Shown: in pieces, positions 12,301 through 24,400 of the stretch
Layout: every line of letters begins with the position of its first letter
Position numbering within the stretch: the first letter of the stretch is position 1
DNA from: Anthopleura xanthogrammica
Taxonomy: Eukaryota; Cnidaria; Anthozoa; Actiniaria; Actiniidae
Direction: 5' to 3'
DNA length: 64,000 nt
Assembly (NCBI GenBank): GCA_964019055.1
Contig: OZ025206.1
Span: 29,027,012 to 29,091,011 of the forward strand
Program-made: the position numbers and the translations under genes
Notes under the pieces: model-generated
Seen by the model: the letters and a program-made list of their open reading frames with translations, nothing else
What the model was told of the DNA's origin: nothing
The model's database searches: none

Positions 12301-14411
12301 AATAGATATCGCAAAGCCTTGTGGAATCGAAATGCGGACAAACTTTGTAAAAAAAAGACTTCGGTTACAAGGAAAAGAAGATCAATATCAGTCGAAAAAC
12401 CATAGTTTTTCCACGAATTGGAAACAACAAGACAAGAAAACATTGTTGCAGCATATTAACATGTGTTTTGGGCTTGTCTTGTCCGCATTTCAATCCCATA
12501 ATGCATTATCGTGACGTCATCCGTGGAAAGCGCTATTGAGCTGCATTCCGACGTGCTGCAAGGGGTCTATATCACTGATAATTCACGTCTTTAGTTAATT
12601 AAGGCGGCCATGACATTTCAAAGTACTTAGAATGTCTAAACTCATATTATTAATCCAGTTTTAAGCGCCGAACTTATCATAAAAGACGTCACGAGGTTAT
12701 TGGTTGAAGCAGCGAAGTTATTGATGGCAGACACTAGTGGTTCGAGTGCCTTTGTATTAGTGGCCACTCGCCTAGGTTTTCAGATTGAAAACAACACTGA
12801 ATTTGTGACTGCAGGCTCAACAGCTATTCAGTTTCTTATTAGGTGTGTGTGGGGGGGGGGGGGGAGTGAATACCTTACAATCTTCCTGTCTCATGCCAAC
12901 AGCCAATACATGTGTTGAGCCCTTAAGCGTTCTAGACCCGCCATTTGGTATTCAAAAGTCGCTGAATGTGTGACTACAGGCTCAACAGCTATTCAGTTTT
13001 TTATTAGGTGGGGGGGGAGTAGTGAATACAATCTTCCTGTCTCATGCCACCAGCCAATATGTTAATACATGTATTGAGCCCTTAAGCGATCTAGACCCGC
13101 CATTTGGTATTCAAAAGTCGCTGAATGTGTGACTACAGGCTCAACAGCTATTCAGTTTTTTATTAGGTGGGGGGGGGGGGGGGAGTAGTGAATACAATCT
13201 GCCTGTCTCATGCCACCAGCCAATATATTAATACATGTATTGAGCCCTTAAGCGATCTAGACCCGCCATTTGGTATTCAAAAGTCGCTGAATATGTGACT
13301 ACAGGCTCAACAGCTATTCAGTTTTTTATTAGGTGGGGGGGGAGTAGTGAATACAATCTGCCTGTCTCATGCCACCAGCCAATATGTTAATACATGTATT
13401 GAGCCCTTAAGCGATCTAGTCCCGCCATATGGTATTCAAAAGTCGTGTTCATCGTCAAGTCTCTTGGTTTAATATATTCCTTGGCGGTGCCTGAATCAAG
13501 GTTCGCTGCCGTTTTGTCAGTATGCCAATAGTTCACTATATAGTTGTTGTGCGATGATTTAGGATTACATATATTTATTGATAAATGCATAGATTCGGCA
13601 TGTTCCTGATCGGGGAATCCCAGGGGAATTACTAATAAAACCATCATACATTTTCTAGGGCTTCCTTGAACACAAACTCAACCCGAACAAACACCATAAA
13701 TCTGTCAGCTAAACCCTCGTGCACAAGAATCGAGGTTGCTCATTTCGTATCTCGAAGGCTGTTGAATCTCACCAGATGCGAGTATCTTTCAGAATGGCGA
13801 AGAAAGTTTGAAGGGCCTTTCAAATTTCTGCGAACCTGACAAAGCTAAACGACGTTTTTTTTAACAGCTTCTTCTTTTGCACCGTACAACAGTCTGCGCT
13901 ACTAACTTCTAAATTTTGTCAATCTTTTTCGTACATTTTTGTCTTAAAATTGACACAGAAAACATATCCTATGATATACTCTATAATTCAAAAATGGTAT
14001 CTTTGTTTACACATTACACTCGTGTAGTGTTGTTATATTACTGCGGTTATTGTTTCTATCTGAAAATCGACTCTCTCTGCAAGCTCCGTTATGAGGTCAT
14101 CCAGTCAAAGGTGATGCAGACGTCTTTACCGTGGACTTAAAGTTTGCTAACGAATTTATTCAAATTTACAGATAGTCTTTTTTTTTTCCTTCTTTTTTTT
14201 TTCATTTCCCTGGGAAGTTGGATGTTTCATATTTGAAATTATCAACGGTTTGCAAATCTGGGCATGACGCCCTGTCTCTGATGTTAAAAAAACGACTCTT
14301 AAGTCTGCAACTGCTGCTTTGATAAGCGGTTGGTAAGTAAGAAAATACTCTAGATAAATAGTACGAAAGCTTACCAGAGAAAAGAAGAAGTGCGACCAGG
14401 AGTTTCATCAT
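9315..14411 (-). CDS. Secreted, probably GPI-anchored protein of unknown function, 296 aa, four exons
   Basis: Minus-strand coding exons: 14411-14375, 10972-10554, 10069-9890 and 9569-9315. They join in phase to 296 codons ending at TAG. A signal peptide is built across the first intron (MMKLLVALLLFS plus GLAWVHA, cleavage expected after Ala19). The mature part is beta-strand-rich, with N-glycosylation sequons and two cysteines, C159 and C166, seven residues apart in FCEGSSSVC, probably disulphide-linked. The C-terminus is Gly/Asn-rich and then ends in about 16 hydrophobic residues (MLNLFLVFLSLAFARFLG), the usual pattern for a GPI-anchor signal. I do not recognise the family. Uncharacterised cnidarian extracellular or skeletal-matrix proteins are the class I would compare first, but that is a guess. 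The first intron (3.4 kb) contains the CTTTG array, a MITE and a polyG-bearing tandem repeat. Confidence 0.75.
10216..10434. mobile_element. Near-perfect 219-bp palindrome (MITE-like) in an intron
   Basis: Two arms of about 106 bp (10216-10321 and 10329-10434) are reverse complements with only a few mismatches, separated by a 7-nt loop. The ends read TAATAATTTTAATAC and GTATTAAAATTATTA. It sits between exons 2 and 3 of the secreted-protein gene. An RNA copy would form a very long hairpin. A foldback transposon is the simplest explanation. Confidence 0.85.
11251..12010 (+). repeat. (CTTTG)152 pentanucleotide array
   Basis: An uninterrupted 760-bp run of CTTTG lies in the first intron of the secreted-protein gene, degrading on its right side into CTTCG/TTTTG variants up to about 12060. 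Because five is prime to three and the unit has no stops, all three plus-strand frames are open; none is coding. Confidence 0.98.
12176..12571. mobile_element. MITE-like inverted-repeat element, about 396 bp
   Basis: The left end TATGGACCCCTTGCACGTG is matched in reverse complement by CGACGTGCTGCAAGGGGTCTATA at the right end. A second internal pair, TTTGGAGGGCAAA against TTTGCCCTCCAAA, lies at about 12212-12278. The GTGACGTCA motif occurs near both ends. No transposase is present. It lies in the first intron of the minus-strand secreted-protein gene. Confidence 0.7.
12795..13446. repeat. About 160-bp tandem repeat with internal poly-G runs, four copies
   Basis: The motif TGACTACAGGCTCAACAGC recurs at about 12800 (as GACTGCAGG), 12970, 13130 and 13295. 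Each copy contains a G-run of 7 to 16 residues, then GTCTCATGCCA and GAGCCCTTAAGCG. G-run length differs between copies, as expected of slippage. It is intronic in the minus-strand gene. Confidence 0.85.
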
Positions 14412-17330
14412 GATTCAGGCAGCTGTACGTCCACTGATCAAGTGTTGTGTATATACCAGGTTCAATGCGTTCGCAGTCTCTACTGATCCAACACGATATT
14501 TTAGTACGACTTTTATATTATGTGCAAACTCAACTACATTCCACGCCCATGAGTCACTCAGTGACAAGTGCGTCACGCCAAACGGGTGATAAACAGCCTA
14601 ACAAAAAAAAAACACAATATGGAACGACTGCAGTACTCCAAGTTGTTTAAAACATTTTTAATAACTTTTTATCTAACGCAAAATAAGTCGCTTTGCTAAT
14701 GATTCAGTCTCTTTTTTCTCTTTTTCTCTCTTTATTCTCTTTTCTTCTCCATTTTATGCATAGTTACAAATACTGGTTCATTAACCTGAAAACCTGAAAA
14801 ACCAGTTTTTTCTTTCAACTTTTTGGAAAAAAAATGTCGACATCGTTGATTAGTTGAACTGGCTTTTTTGCAATGTATAACTCGAAATTGCCAAAAATAA
14901 AACACAAATGATAACTACAAAACTCTGTCTTATTGTGTAATTGCTGTATACATTAACAAGGGAACTCTAACAAGTTCTACAATAATACTTTAGAAAAATT
15001 GCGTCATTTTCTATTTTTAGCACATAATTTTATGATAAAGTTTTGCATCTTAGAGTTTCGTTGTTTTGATAGCCAGCTATCATTCATAGTAAGGTGGTTC
15101 GCTGTGTACAGATTTTTCTAATGCAGTAGGATATTTTTGGGTGGAAAAAACAAAGTATTTTTCATTACGGCGACATAAATATCACTGATGAGCTATCTGT
15201 ATAATCATCCAAGCTAAAGTTAGGAATCTCTTCAGCTTCTTATTATTCTAACAAACTAGTTTAATTCATTAAAGACTGTTTTGCATCCTTCTAGAATCTC
15301 TAACTCTACAAACCACGTCAATATTAACGTCATTCTCTTATTATCGCAGATGATTAACTTGCTTATTAAAATCCCTCGGACTCAAACTCATCGCTTAGAT
15401 CTTCTTGATAAGCTTCTTTCCTGTTGATACAAAGATATTTAGATATATTAACAACATGTAATAATATCCATTGATATTTCTTGATATAAATACTGGAAAA
15501 GTTTGCATGTTTTTATGATATTGACGTTTGTTTACATACAATGGATGAAGCGAAATAATAGCTTAATTAAACTCTTTTGTCTAAGAGACTTGAAGTGGAA
15601 ATAGTGCAAAGAGTAACGGTCAAAGTGTAGCTGAATAACATTGGACTGGAGTTTGCGAACCATACAAAAAAGATGCGACACAATGCCAACTAATGGAGCA
15701 AACCAAATGATGTCAGAAACTTTTAGAAGTTTTAGATTTTTATGAAACTATTTGAATATTCTAGTAAAAATGTGGTAGAGATTGACGCGTATTCGTTTTC
15801 GTACAAAAGCTTCATAGATCCATAAACGTTTTCGTGTATACGGCATCAACCCCTGTGTAGATGATCTGCGTAGACCGTCATTAACAATAACTTTCGAAGG
15901 GAGATACTTTAGGATGCATACAAACAAGATATTGCTGTAAAAAGTGATAAACACCAAAACGACTGGGCTAGTCAGTCCTGACTGGCTGTTCTAGCACATT
16001 GAAAGCAATACATACTACAGCGTTCTACTTTCCATAATTGCGGTTCTTGATATATCAGAACACCAGAAATATATATATATTTTTTACTTGAACCTGAGCT
16101 TTCATTGCAAATTAGTTCTGAAAAGCGCCTCAGGGAAAACGAATGAACGTCCTGAAGTTTGAGAGGATGAATTGTCAAAGAGAATGCAGACTATATTCAA
16201 CTACCCTGAAAGATGAAGAAACACATGTAGTTCACTTTATAGATACGGACAAACAACAAAAATATTGTCTTGGTCCGAAAAACAAGTACATAGCTAGTTA
16301 TATCTATATAATAAAATGAATAAAAAAAGGAATGCAAATAAAATAAATATATACAAAATATATATACAAAAACTATATCTAAATGACTGTGAATATGCTG
16401 TTGGAAATAATTAACAATTATACCCCTCAGGCACCGTGATTATCGGTGGATATTTACTGACACGTAGTCGATTTGAATCACTGAGACTGAGATGAATAAT
16501 TGTTTTAGTACCATTACTCAGGTGATTATTTGAAAACATCGATTTATTTTTAAATTGTAGATATTTTTTCGTATTTTGAAAGTGGCTAGTATCAACAAGC
16601 GAAGCGCGTACAATCCTATATCAAGTCACCTGTAGGTGGTCGAAGAGAAATATTCTGAAGTTCTGAACCAATCAGCGCGCGCGATTTTCTATAATCACCT
16701 TGGTAATGATAGTAATAATGTTTGAAGTAGACTGACTACTTTATCAAGGAGTGATTACAAAATATTCTTAGAAAGATATTTTATAGAGAATTTAACGCTG
16801 ATTCCAAAATTGAAAAGAAAAATTGGATGTCCCGAGGTCGTTTTCGAGATAATAAATTTTTGATATTAACATCTTGACAAGTTTTCGAAAGAAAAATGGC
16901 GGGAATCAAGCTTTGCACACAAAACTTCATAACTCACAAATTAAAAAAAGCTCTAGACGCAATTTTCTCAGGACATCTACTTTAAACATTATTTTCTTAA
17001 GAAAGGTTTAAAGTAAGCTCAAAATTCAGCACCATGTTAGCTCAATCAACCGAAAATCGTACTCAAATGATGACAACAAAAACACAGAAAACGCTTTTTT
17101 ATGAGTTCTAATAATTACTTTTTTTTCAAACTTTCTCAAAAGATTAATTTTCACCTGTTGTTTTAGGAAATCCAAAGAAAAATATAGAGTCTCGTGCTAA
17201 ATTTGGGGGTTTTGCCTTGTTGAAGTTCAAAACGTGTATGGTTCCTCGATAAAAGGTTGTTATGCGGTTTTTGTGCGCGCGCACATCGTGAGCTCAAATT
17301 GAACGTTCAAAAGTAGTCACCTTAAGTGAT
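14412..17330. other. Intergenic stretch without recognised genes
   Basis: This A+T-rich sequence lies upstream of the minus-strand secreted-protein gene. Only short open frames occur, with no splice-linked coding pattern that I could follow. CCAATCAGCGCGCG at about 16668-16683 may be the edge of an old transposon. The promoter of the secreted-protein gene should lie just above 14412, but I could not identify a TATA box with confidence. Confidence 0.5.
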
Positions 17331-17339
17331 GACTTAAAT

Positions 17340-18102
17340 TGGTGGGAGTCTAAGTATCCTCCTGGTGGCATGGGTAAAGAGTTCCAAAGTACAGGGCCAG
17401 CACAGGGAATGCCGAGCGGTCTCCATAACTTTCTTCTTGTAGAAGTTAGGTTTTCATTAATATATATTGCCTTTGCTCCGTTTAGAATAGGGTCAGCAAA
17501 CGTTACTCATTTTTCATTTCCTTCGTCCCATATAGATTTGAAATTTAATCTTATGTGACAAAAATTTCACAATAATCGGGCGAGGGCTAACTCTTGATGG
17601 TATACCATGCACTTTGTCAATATCATCTTCCTCAACTTCAATCCCACAAGTTTCGGCTACTTATAACCATTTCATCTAGATCTTGATCTTCATTCTCTTG
17701 GATGCCGTGAATAACTAGGTTGTGTTTCCTAAAGTACATTTCTAGATCGTCGTCCTTGTCCTCAAGAGCTTCAATGCACTGTTTGTTAGTGATTGCGAGA
17801 GCTTACTCACTTGAGTCTTCAGATCTTTATTCTCTTTGATTAACTTATTCAATAGTTTGACTTTGGAAGTTAAGTGATGTTTTCAACTCCTCATAATCCT
17901 GGCGCAACAGTTTATTTTCCAGAACTAATTTTTCTGTGTTCTTCTGTACTTCTAATAAAATTCCTAATACATCTTCTAAGGTTGGATTACTTTTTCCTCC
18001 TTCGTCCGCCATCTTACATTGCTTGGCTTTGGGCGAGTTTACTTCACTGTCATTCGACAAAATTGATGAAAGATCTTCTCTCACTCTACGAGCTCCTTTC
18101 AT
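17340..18102 (-). pseudogene. Decayed LINE ORF1 fragment joined to a second LINE remnant
   Basis: Reading leftward from an ATG at 18102 there is a charged coiled coil (VQKNTEKLVLENKLLRQDYE), then after a break KENKDLKTQVSKL and FRKHNLVIHGIQENED. The last matches the conserved start of the L1-type ORF1 RNA-binding region (HNLVIHGIPE). Further on NENLTSTRRKLW, an ORF1 C-terminal motif, runs into GPVLWNSLP, a motif more usual at the C-terminus of LINE reverse transcriptases. Stops and frameshifts interrupt the frame, so it is dead. It ends shortly upstream of the 3' end of SLC7A6OS. Confidence 0.7.
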
Positions 18103-18222
18103 TTGACTTTACATATATAAAAAAACTAATGGCTGAAGTTAGAGCCTTCCATTACATGGGACTCTGATGAAGCTACGGAGCTCTTAACAGATCGACTTTA
18201 TATTATTATAAATATATTATAT

Positions 18223-18276
18223 AATACGTGACGTACCTAGAGGATAGTGTGTAAGGTTCACCATAACAATCCATTA
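18223..18276 (-). repeat. Duplicate of the SLC7A6OS terminal coding segment
   Basis: About 54 bp repeats the end of the last SLC7A6OS exon (plus-strand CCTAGAGGATAGTGTGTAAG and GTTCACCATAACAATCCA), whose native copy is at about 18478-18530. In this copy the native stop TAA is changed (AGGTACGTC instead of AGGTAAGTC). The copies bracket a tRNA-like sequence. This copy lies downstream of the real stop, in the probable 3' UTR. Confidence 0.85.
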
Positions 18277-18348
18277 TATTATACTGGTGAAATGAAATGC
18301 GTTCGGTGTGAATAATAGAATAAAGAATTAAGAGAAAAAATATCATAT

Positions 18349-18418
18349 GCCCTTGGCAGGACTCGAACCCACGGTTTCGGATACTAGTCCGACGTGTTAA
18401 CCACTACACCACAAGGAC
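18349..18418 (-). tRNA. tRNA-like sequence (pseudogene or tRNA-derived SINE head)
   Basis: Minus-strand sequence folds as a cloverleaf: acceptor GTCCTTG with CAAGGGC, D-stem GTGT with ACAC, anticodon stem TCGGA with TCCGA, T-loop TTCGAGT. The A box TGGTGTAGTGG and B box GTTCGAGTC both fit the RNA polymerase III consensus. The anticodon loop has six nucleotides (CTAGTA) instead of seven and the T-stem needs two G-U pairs. A working tRNA is therefore doubtful, and a SINE head or pseudogene is more likely. Confidence 0.55.
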
Positions 18419-18487
18419 CAACCACGCTGGTTACGCAGCCAAGCAATGTTGTATATGTGGCAACTATTATATTATATTATACGTGAC

Positions 18488-21400
18488 TTACCTAGAGGAT
18501 AGTGTGTAAGGTTCACCATAACAATCCAGTTCGTCGTCATCACTCGATAAGTCCTCGCCAAATGCTTTTTTGTGATACTTTGTTGCATCATCATCTTAAT
18601 ACATAGATATAGAGTAAGTGAGTATATGTGGAGAACTAATCATGGCTCAATACATGATATAAGGGCTTACAACTACATTGTGTGGCCACAGCAATGAAAA
18701 ATCTAAACACCAAAAAAAAAAAGATTCCACTCCTTGAGAGAAAAGAATTATTTTGTTTTGACCCCCAGATTGAGAATTAGTTTAAGGGTAATAATAATGC
18801 TAGGGTTCGTACAGGATCCCCTGTGAGAATTTCCAAACCTTTTCCAAAATTTTTCAAAGCCTTTAGACTCAAATTTCCAAAACCACACATAGCGCAAAAA
18901 AATCCAAATCCATGGATCCGAAACATCCAACATATTACATCAAGGAGGTGGGAGGGAGATTACATTTACCAATTCATTTACCGAACTTTTTTCATGCATT
19001 ATCGTAAATGAGATCACTCTGCTGACCAAAATGCCAGCAGACACTGCAGCAGGCAATGACACACGTACACCACACATACAGTGCTGACAAAAACATCTTC
19101 GGTGCTTTACAACAAAAACAATTCTTTGCAACGTATAAGCTAGACAATCTACAAAAAATCCATAACTTTTCCATAGCCAAGTAGACCAAAAATTAAACCA
19201 AAATTTTCAAGGTCCTGGAAAAATCCATTATCAATTCCCAAAACTTTCCAAGACTTTCCAACCCTGTACGAACCCTGTAATACATCTTGTCAATCATTCC
19301 CATTAAAGAAAGAAATAGCACTCAAGAAAATGACAGGCTTACTGTACATTGTTAATATATAAAAGCTATTGTGGAAATAAAATAAACCTGTGAACCTTTG
19401 GAAAACAATATCCCCAAACGAACTAGATCAATGTCTATTGAACTGAAAAAGAATGATTTTTCTTGTATATGTTTTTTCCCCCACACCAGTTATTGAAGAA
19501 ATAAAGAAATAGTAGCTACGTACCCATGTCAAAACCAAAGTCTTCATGTAAACATTGCTTTCTTTTTGTTTTTGAGTTTTCTTCATCTGATGACCACAGT
19601 CCTTCATCTGGGTAATCATTACGCCAATTGTTTTCATCTGGTTGGTATCAAAGATAAAATTCTTATTATGATCTATTAGGGGAAAATTTCATATAACATT
19701 GGCTCATTTTTGTTGCTTTTCTTTTCTTTCTCCTCCACCTCTTCCTCTCTTACAATTTTTCCCTTAGTCTTCTTTCCCTGTTCTCCTATTCCTCCCATGC
19801 CCTTCCCTAACCCACCCCCTTTGTTTCTTCTCCTTCTTCCATTACCATTTCCTTCTTCCATATCTCCTCGATACCTAGTCTTTCCTCTCTGATCCTATTC
19901 TTCCTCTCCTCCATTATTTTTCTCCCTTTTCCTTCTTCCCTTCCCGTTTACCTTTCCTTTCCTTTCCTTTCCCTTCTCTGAACTAGCCCTCCAGACAAGT
20001 AAGGAGAGGCCCTGTTCCTTACCATTAGAATCATCTTCATCATCAAACATTTCATCAAACTCTCTGTCTATTGTCTCCAGAAAAAAATCATCATTCACAC
20101 CTGTTATTTCAAGTCTTAAACAAACAAACATCACTATTAAAATACTGTATAAACCACATCCCAAAACCTATTAAAAATTCATTGAGAATTCAGCTTGTTA
20201 GAATATAGGCTTATTTCTGGAAATAAGGAAAATAAATTCATATATATTTGAAATCATGTGCCTGAAGATCAGATCTCTCAATAAAAATGAAGATGCAGAT
20301 TTGCAGTTATGGAGTGAGATAGATTGTGTAGCAACAGTGCTATCACGTCTGACTTGTCTAGTGTCTGGTTCTATTCATGTGTGTGCACTGCCAAGGCCCT
20401 TCATTCAATGTTGTTTTTTGGTGGGGGGGAGGGGGTGTTCTCCAATTCAGACAACAGACTCTGAATTTTATGGTGGATTTTTTTTCAAGAAGAAGTTTTG
20501 TTTGAACATTATTATGGATTAGATATATCAGACATTATATATATATGCATTTTTTTTTTTCACACTGTTTTTCTATTGATTGATTTTTTATTTTTTTTTC
20601 ATTTTCTATTATATATATTTTTTAATTTTTGATCTCACCGTTTTTATATTTTTATTTAGACCCGGTTTGGGTGTTGGGTTTCGCGTGTGCCAAGACTAGT
20701 GCAAATGAAGCCAAACAATAGGTTTCGATATTCTGCTCATTTGCATTGGATTCGGCGCATGTGGAGTTTGACGTCTAAACCGGGCCTAACTTATTAAACT
20801 TATTTAACTTATCTATTTATATTTTTATCTATTTTTTCTATATTGTAAAGAGCATCGAGACTCTTGTTTGTTATGCGATTTTTTAAGAAATAAAGTATTA
20901 TTATTATTCAATTTTCATTTAAAACCCAACATGCTACAATCCCAATTTCATCTGAGTTAGCTGTGCCAAGACTTTGTCCAGAGGTTGTTTGAGGTGTTTG
21001 ATCAGGTGATTGCATTGCCATAAACATGTAAACACACATCAAATATATCACCACCTTTTTAACAATTCTGGATCTATAAGGCCAAATACTTACATATCTC
21101 CCAGATCACTCTGGCTGCTGGGTGCATAGTAAAAGTCATAAACATATCCTTTCTCAGCTATGTCAGCAGGTCTGCTTCCTGATAGTCAAATAAGCAAAAT
21201 TTCAGTTCAATTTGTATTGCTTCAAAAACGATTGAGAAAGAACTGCATGGCTTTGCTTGAAGGGGGGAGTTTGTTGATACCTGAGCAATGTTTTCCCCCA
21301 CCCTCTCTCTCATACAAGACACTTTGGCATATTTTAAATTTTAAGTAATTCAAGAAATTGAATTTAGATACAGTTTATATTTTTATAAATTTAATTTGGC

Positions 21401-24400
21401 ATATTAAAAGAAATAGGAAAAAAGAATCCTTATTTATAGAGGATTTAACGAGTAAAGCAGAGTTTTTTTCCAACTCGGCCCTCTTATACTAAGTAATACA
21501 AATAAGCTAATAATAATTACAACTTAAGATGTTTTTGAGAAACCCAACTGGTAAGGAGGCAAACCAGTAGGCTATTCACAAGCATTGTCGAGAGGCTGAA
21601 TTTGACCTAATTGAAATCAGGACAAATACAGTCTCAGCTAGCGGCCAGAGCAGGACTTGAACCCGGCACCACTGGATTGCAAGACCAACCCTCTGACCAC
21701 TCGACCAACACTCTGAGCACTCAACCATGCCACCTCCTATAAAAGTGACTACACATAAATGTACAGGGGTGTAAATAAATAATGATGTGTAGAGAGGGGG
21801 CTGGGGGGGGGGGGGGCTGGGGGGAGGGGTGACCCCAAAAAAAGTTGTACTAAAAATTGTAAACTTTCCTATTATCTTTTTGCAAAAGATAATAAGTCTA
21901 GTTTTGACATGACTACTGTGCACCTAATATTTGCACCAGATTTCATAGCAGGAAACTCTAAAGATGAAACATGTACATGTGTGCACATTATTGGCAGGAA
22001 TATAGTACATTGGCCTTCCTATGTGATATGATCGAGACCTCTCTATGCACCTGTATATATATATATATATATATACATGAACATACCTTCAGAAACAGCC
22101 AGTTTTTCTCTCATCATCTTCACAGAATTACAAAGAATGGCATTTGCATCTTCTGGTTCATTTGGTTTTGATGATGTTGCAGATGATGGATCAGCACTAA
22201 TTTATATAACAAAAATACTGTTTAAGCAAATATTCAAGTAATACATACAGTCATACTTCTTAAATGTTGTATTAATGAATATAGACTGCATATATACTGT
22301 ATATATTGAGAATCAAATTTTTTTGAACAAGAAACCACAATTGTTTTGAGAGTATAGAACAACTACCTGAAAAATCCAAAGATGCAAAGAAACCTTTAAT
22401 ATGACAATATTACAGTGCTTTTCATAATTCTGCCACCTAGTATACCATCTCCAGGCATCTGGCATTTTGGCTTCCGTCAATCAAATTTACGATGGGCTAA
22501 GTTCATTCCAGTCGAGCAATAAGGAAATTTCCATGACTAAACAGCCATTTTCACACAGGAATTTCTTCATCGCTTCATCACTCTATATCAGAATGAAAGC
22601 AGCCCATCATAATTTGATTGACGGAAGCCAAAACCCCAGACATCTGTAGTTGGTAGGTCACGGGATCATGAAAAGAGCTGTAACAAACCAGTCTTTTATA
22701 TTATTGAAAGAATTTTCGAAAGCCCAAGAACTGGGCCAAATAATACCATCAATAAACAGACAGTTTAATATGTATCACATCCCAAACCTAGTAATTTTTT
22801 GAAAATCTTGTATACATGTATGTAGTTCACATGAATTTGAGAATTAAAAAACCCACAATAATTATTTTATCTGAGTATTATATATGAATGTCTAAAGTCA
22901 TCACCTTTTTTCATTTTCCTCGTCTCTGATAACATCATAAACTTTGAATAATCTTCTGACTTCATCATCAGTGGAATCAGCAGAATCATCTGACGATGTT
23001 CTCTTTAATTCAGATTCTTCTGGTTTTTCGTTTGCATTCGCATCTTTGTTACTGGAAAATTGAATATAATTGATTTTGATGAAGTTCCTCGACATAAGAA
23101 ATAAATAAGAATTAACAGTGGTTTTTCTGTAGGGTACTTCCTCTTCCACTAAATCCACATGGAATTTACAGTAGAAGTACATTTTTGCTGCAGAAAAGAA
23201 CCCAAAGAACCCAGAGAAAAATCTTTGAATAAGTTTTTTTCTTGTATTGGCTTGAGCTTGTGCTTATGCATATGTCAGCTTGCATTGCTTGTGAGAACCA
23301 GGCTTAAGAAAATTGAAAAACACATACCTGGATGTTGGTTCACTGTCATGGCGATTACTACTTAAGATTTTAAACCTTGCATCACTGTGTAATTCCTATT
23401 CAAATCATCAGTGAATTGTATAAGCAAACAGATAAATATGTGAATGAATAAAGAATGAATGGATGATTGATGGATGGATGGATGTACAGATGGATGGACC
23501 ATCAGGGCCATCTGCTCGATTAGCCCAGCTATTCAGGTGGCCTGTACCTTTTTCACCTTAACCATTTTTGTATATATTTCTTTGAATCCTGTATTTACTT
23601 TTCATTGGTACAAATAAACTTATCGTATTATTGTATGGATGGATGGATGGACAAAACAATAAACAAATGAATGAACAAATGAACAAATGAATGGATGAAC
23701 GAATGAATGGATGAACAAATGAATGAATGAATGAATGCACAAATGAATGAATGGATGAATGGATGTATGGATGAATAGGGTATGAATGAATGAATGACGA
23801 AGGAAGGAAGGAAGGAAGGAAGGAAGGAAGGAAGGAAGGAAGGAAGGAAGGAAGGAAGGAAGGAAGCAATGGAAAGAGTAATGCATACTTTTTTGGCTTC
23901 TCTCTGCTTTTTCTGTAACTGTTTTGTTATTCCTTTACTGCTTTTCTTCAGATTCCCATGACTTATTGGTTTGGTTTTGATATTTTTCTGAAATAAATAT
24001 TTGCAAAGAATTATATACAAATAACGTATAGCCACTTTTATGCATTGTTTAGATGCATATATGCAGCTAGCGCTAGCTAATATTGCAGAATACAGTACTT
24101 ACAAGAATATCTTTACTTCTGGTGTTATCTTCCTCGTTACACGTCCCAAGTAATCGAAATAACTGGTCAACTAACACAAATATTTATGCATTATTATCGT
24201 GCATTAGAGAAGAAATAAATGGGTAGGGCGTAAGCTAGTATGTTAAAAAATTAAGCTCAACAGAAAATGAAAGTAAGCTTAAAGCTAAGCTTACCTTTAA
24301 CGTTTCCATCTTTGTCAGTAGTTTTCGATTTGTCTTCTGAATTTTCGCCTGCTATATGAGCTTTCTTGGCAGGAATAACATGAGAAACCACTGCAGAGAT

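Noticed and set aside
13387..13647. Minus-strand 86-codon frame starting with a hydrophobic leader, considered as exon 2 of the secreted-protein gene
   Set aside because: No donor there gives the needed phase without creating a stop, whereas exon 1 (ending at 14375) joins directly to 10972 and completes a proper signal peptide.
19676..20164. Lys/Glu/Gly-rich minus-strand frames near 19.7-20.1 kb
   Set aside because: They are a polypyrimidine-rich intron (CTTCCTTTTCC-type) of SLC7A6OS read on the opposite strand; only 20023-20114 is exon.
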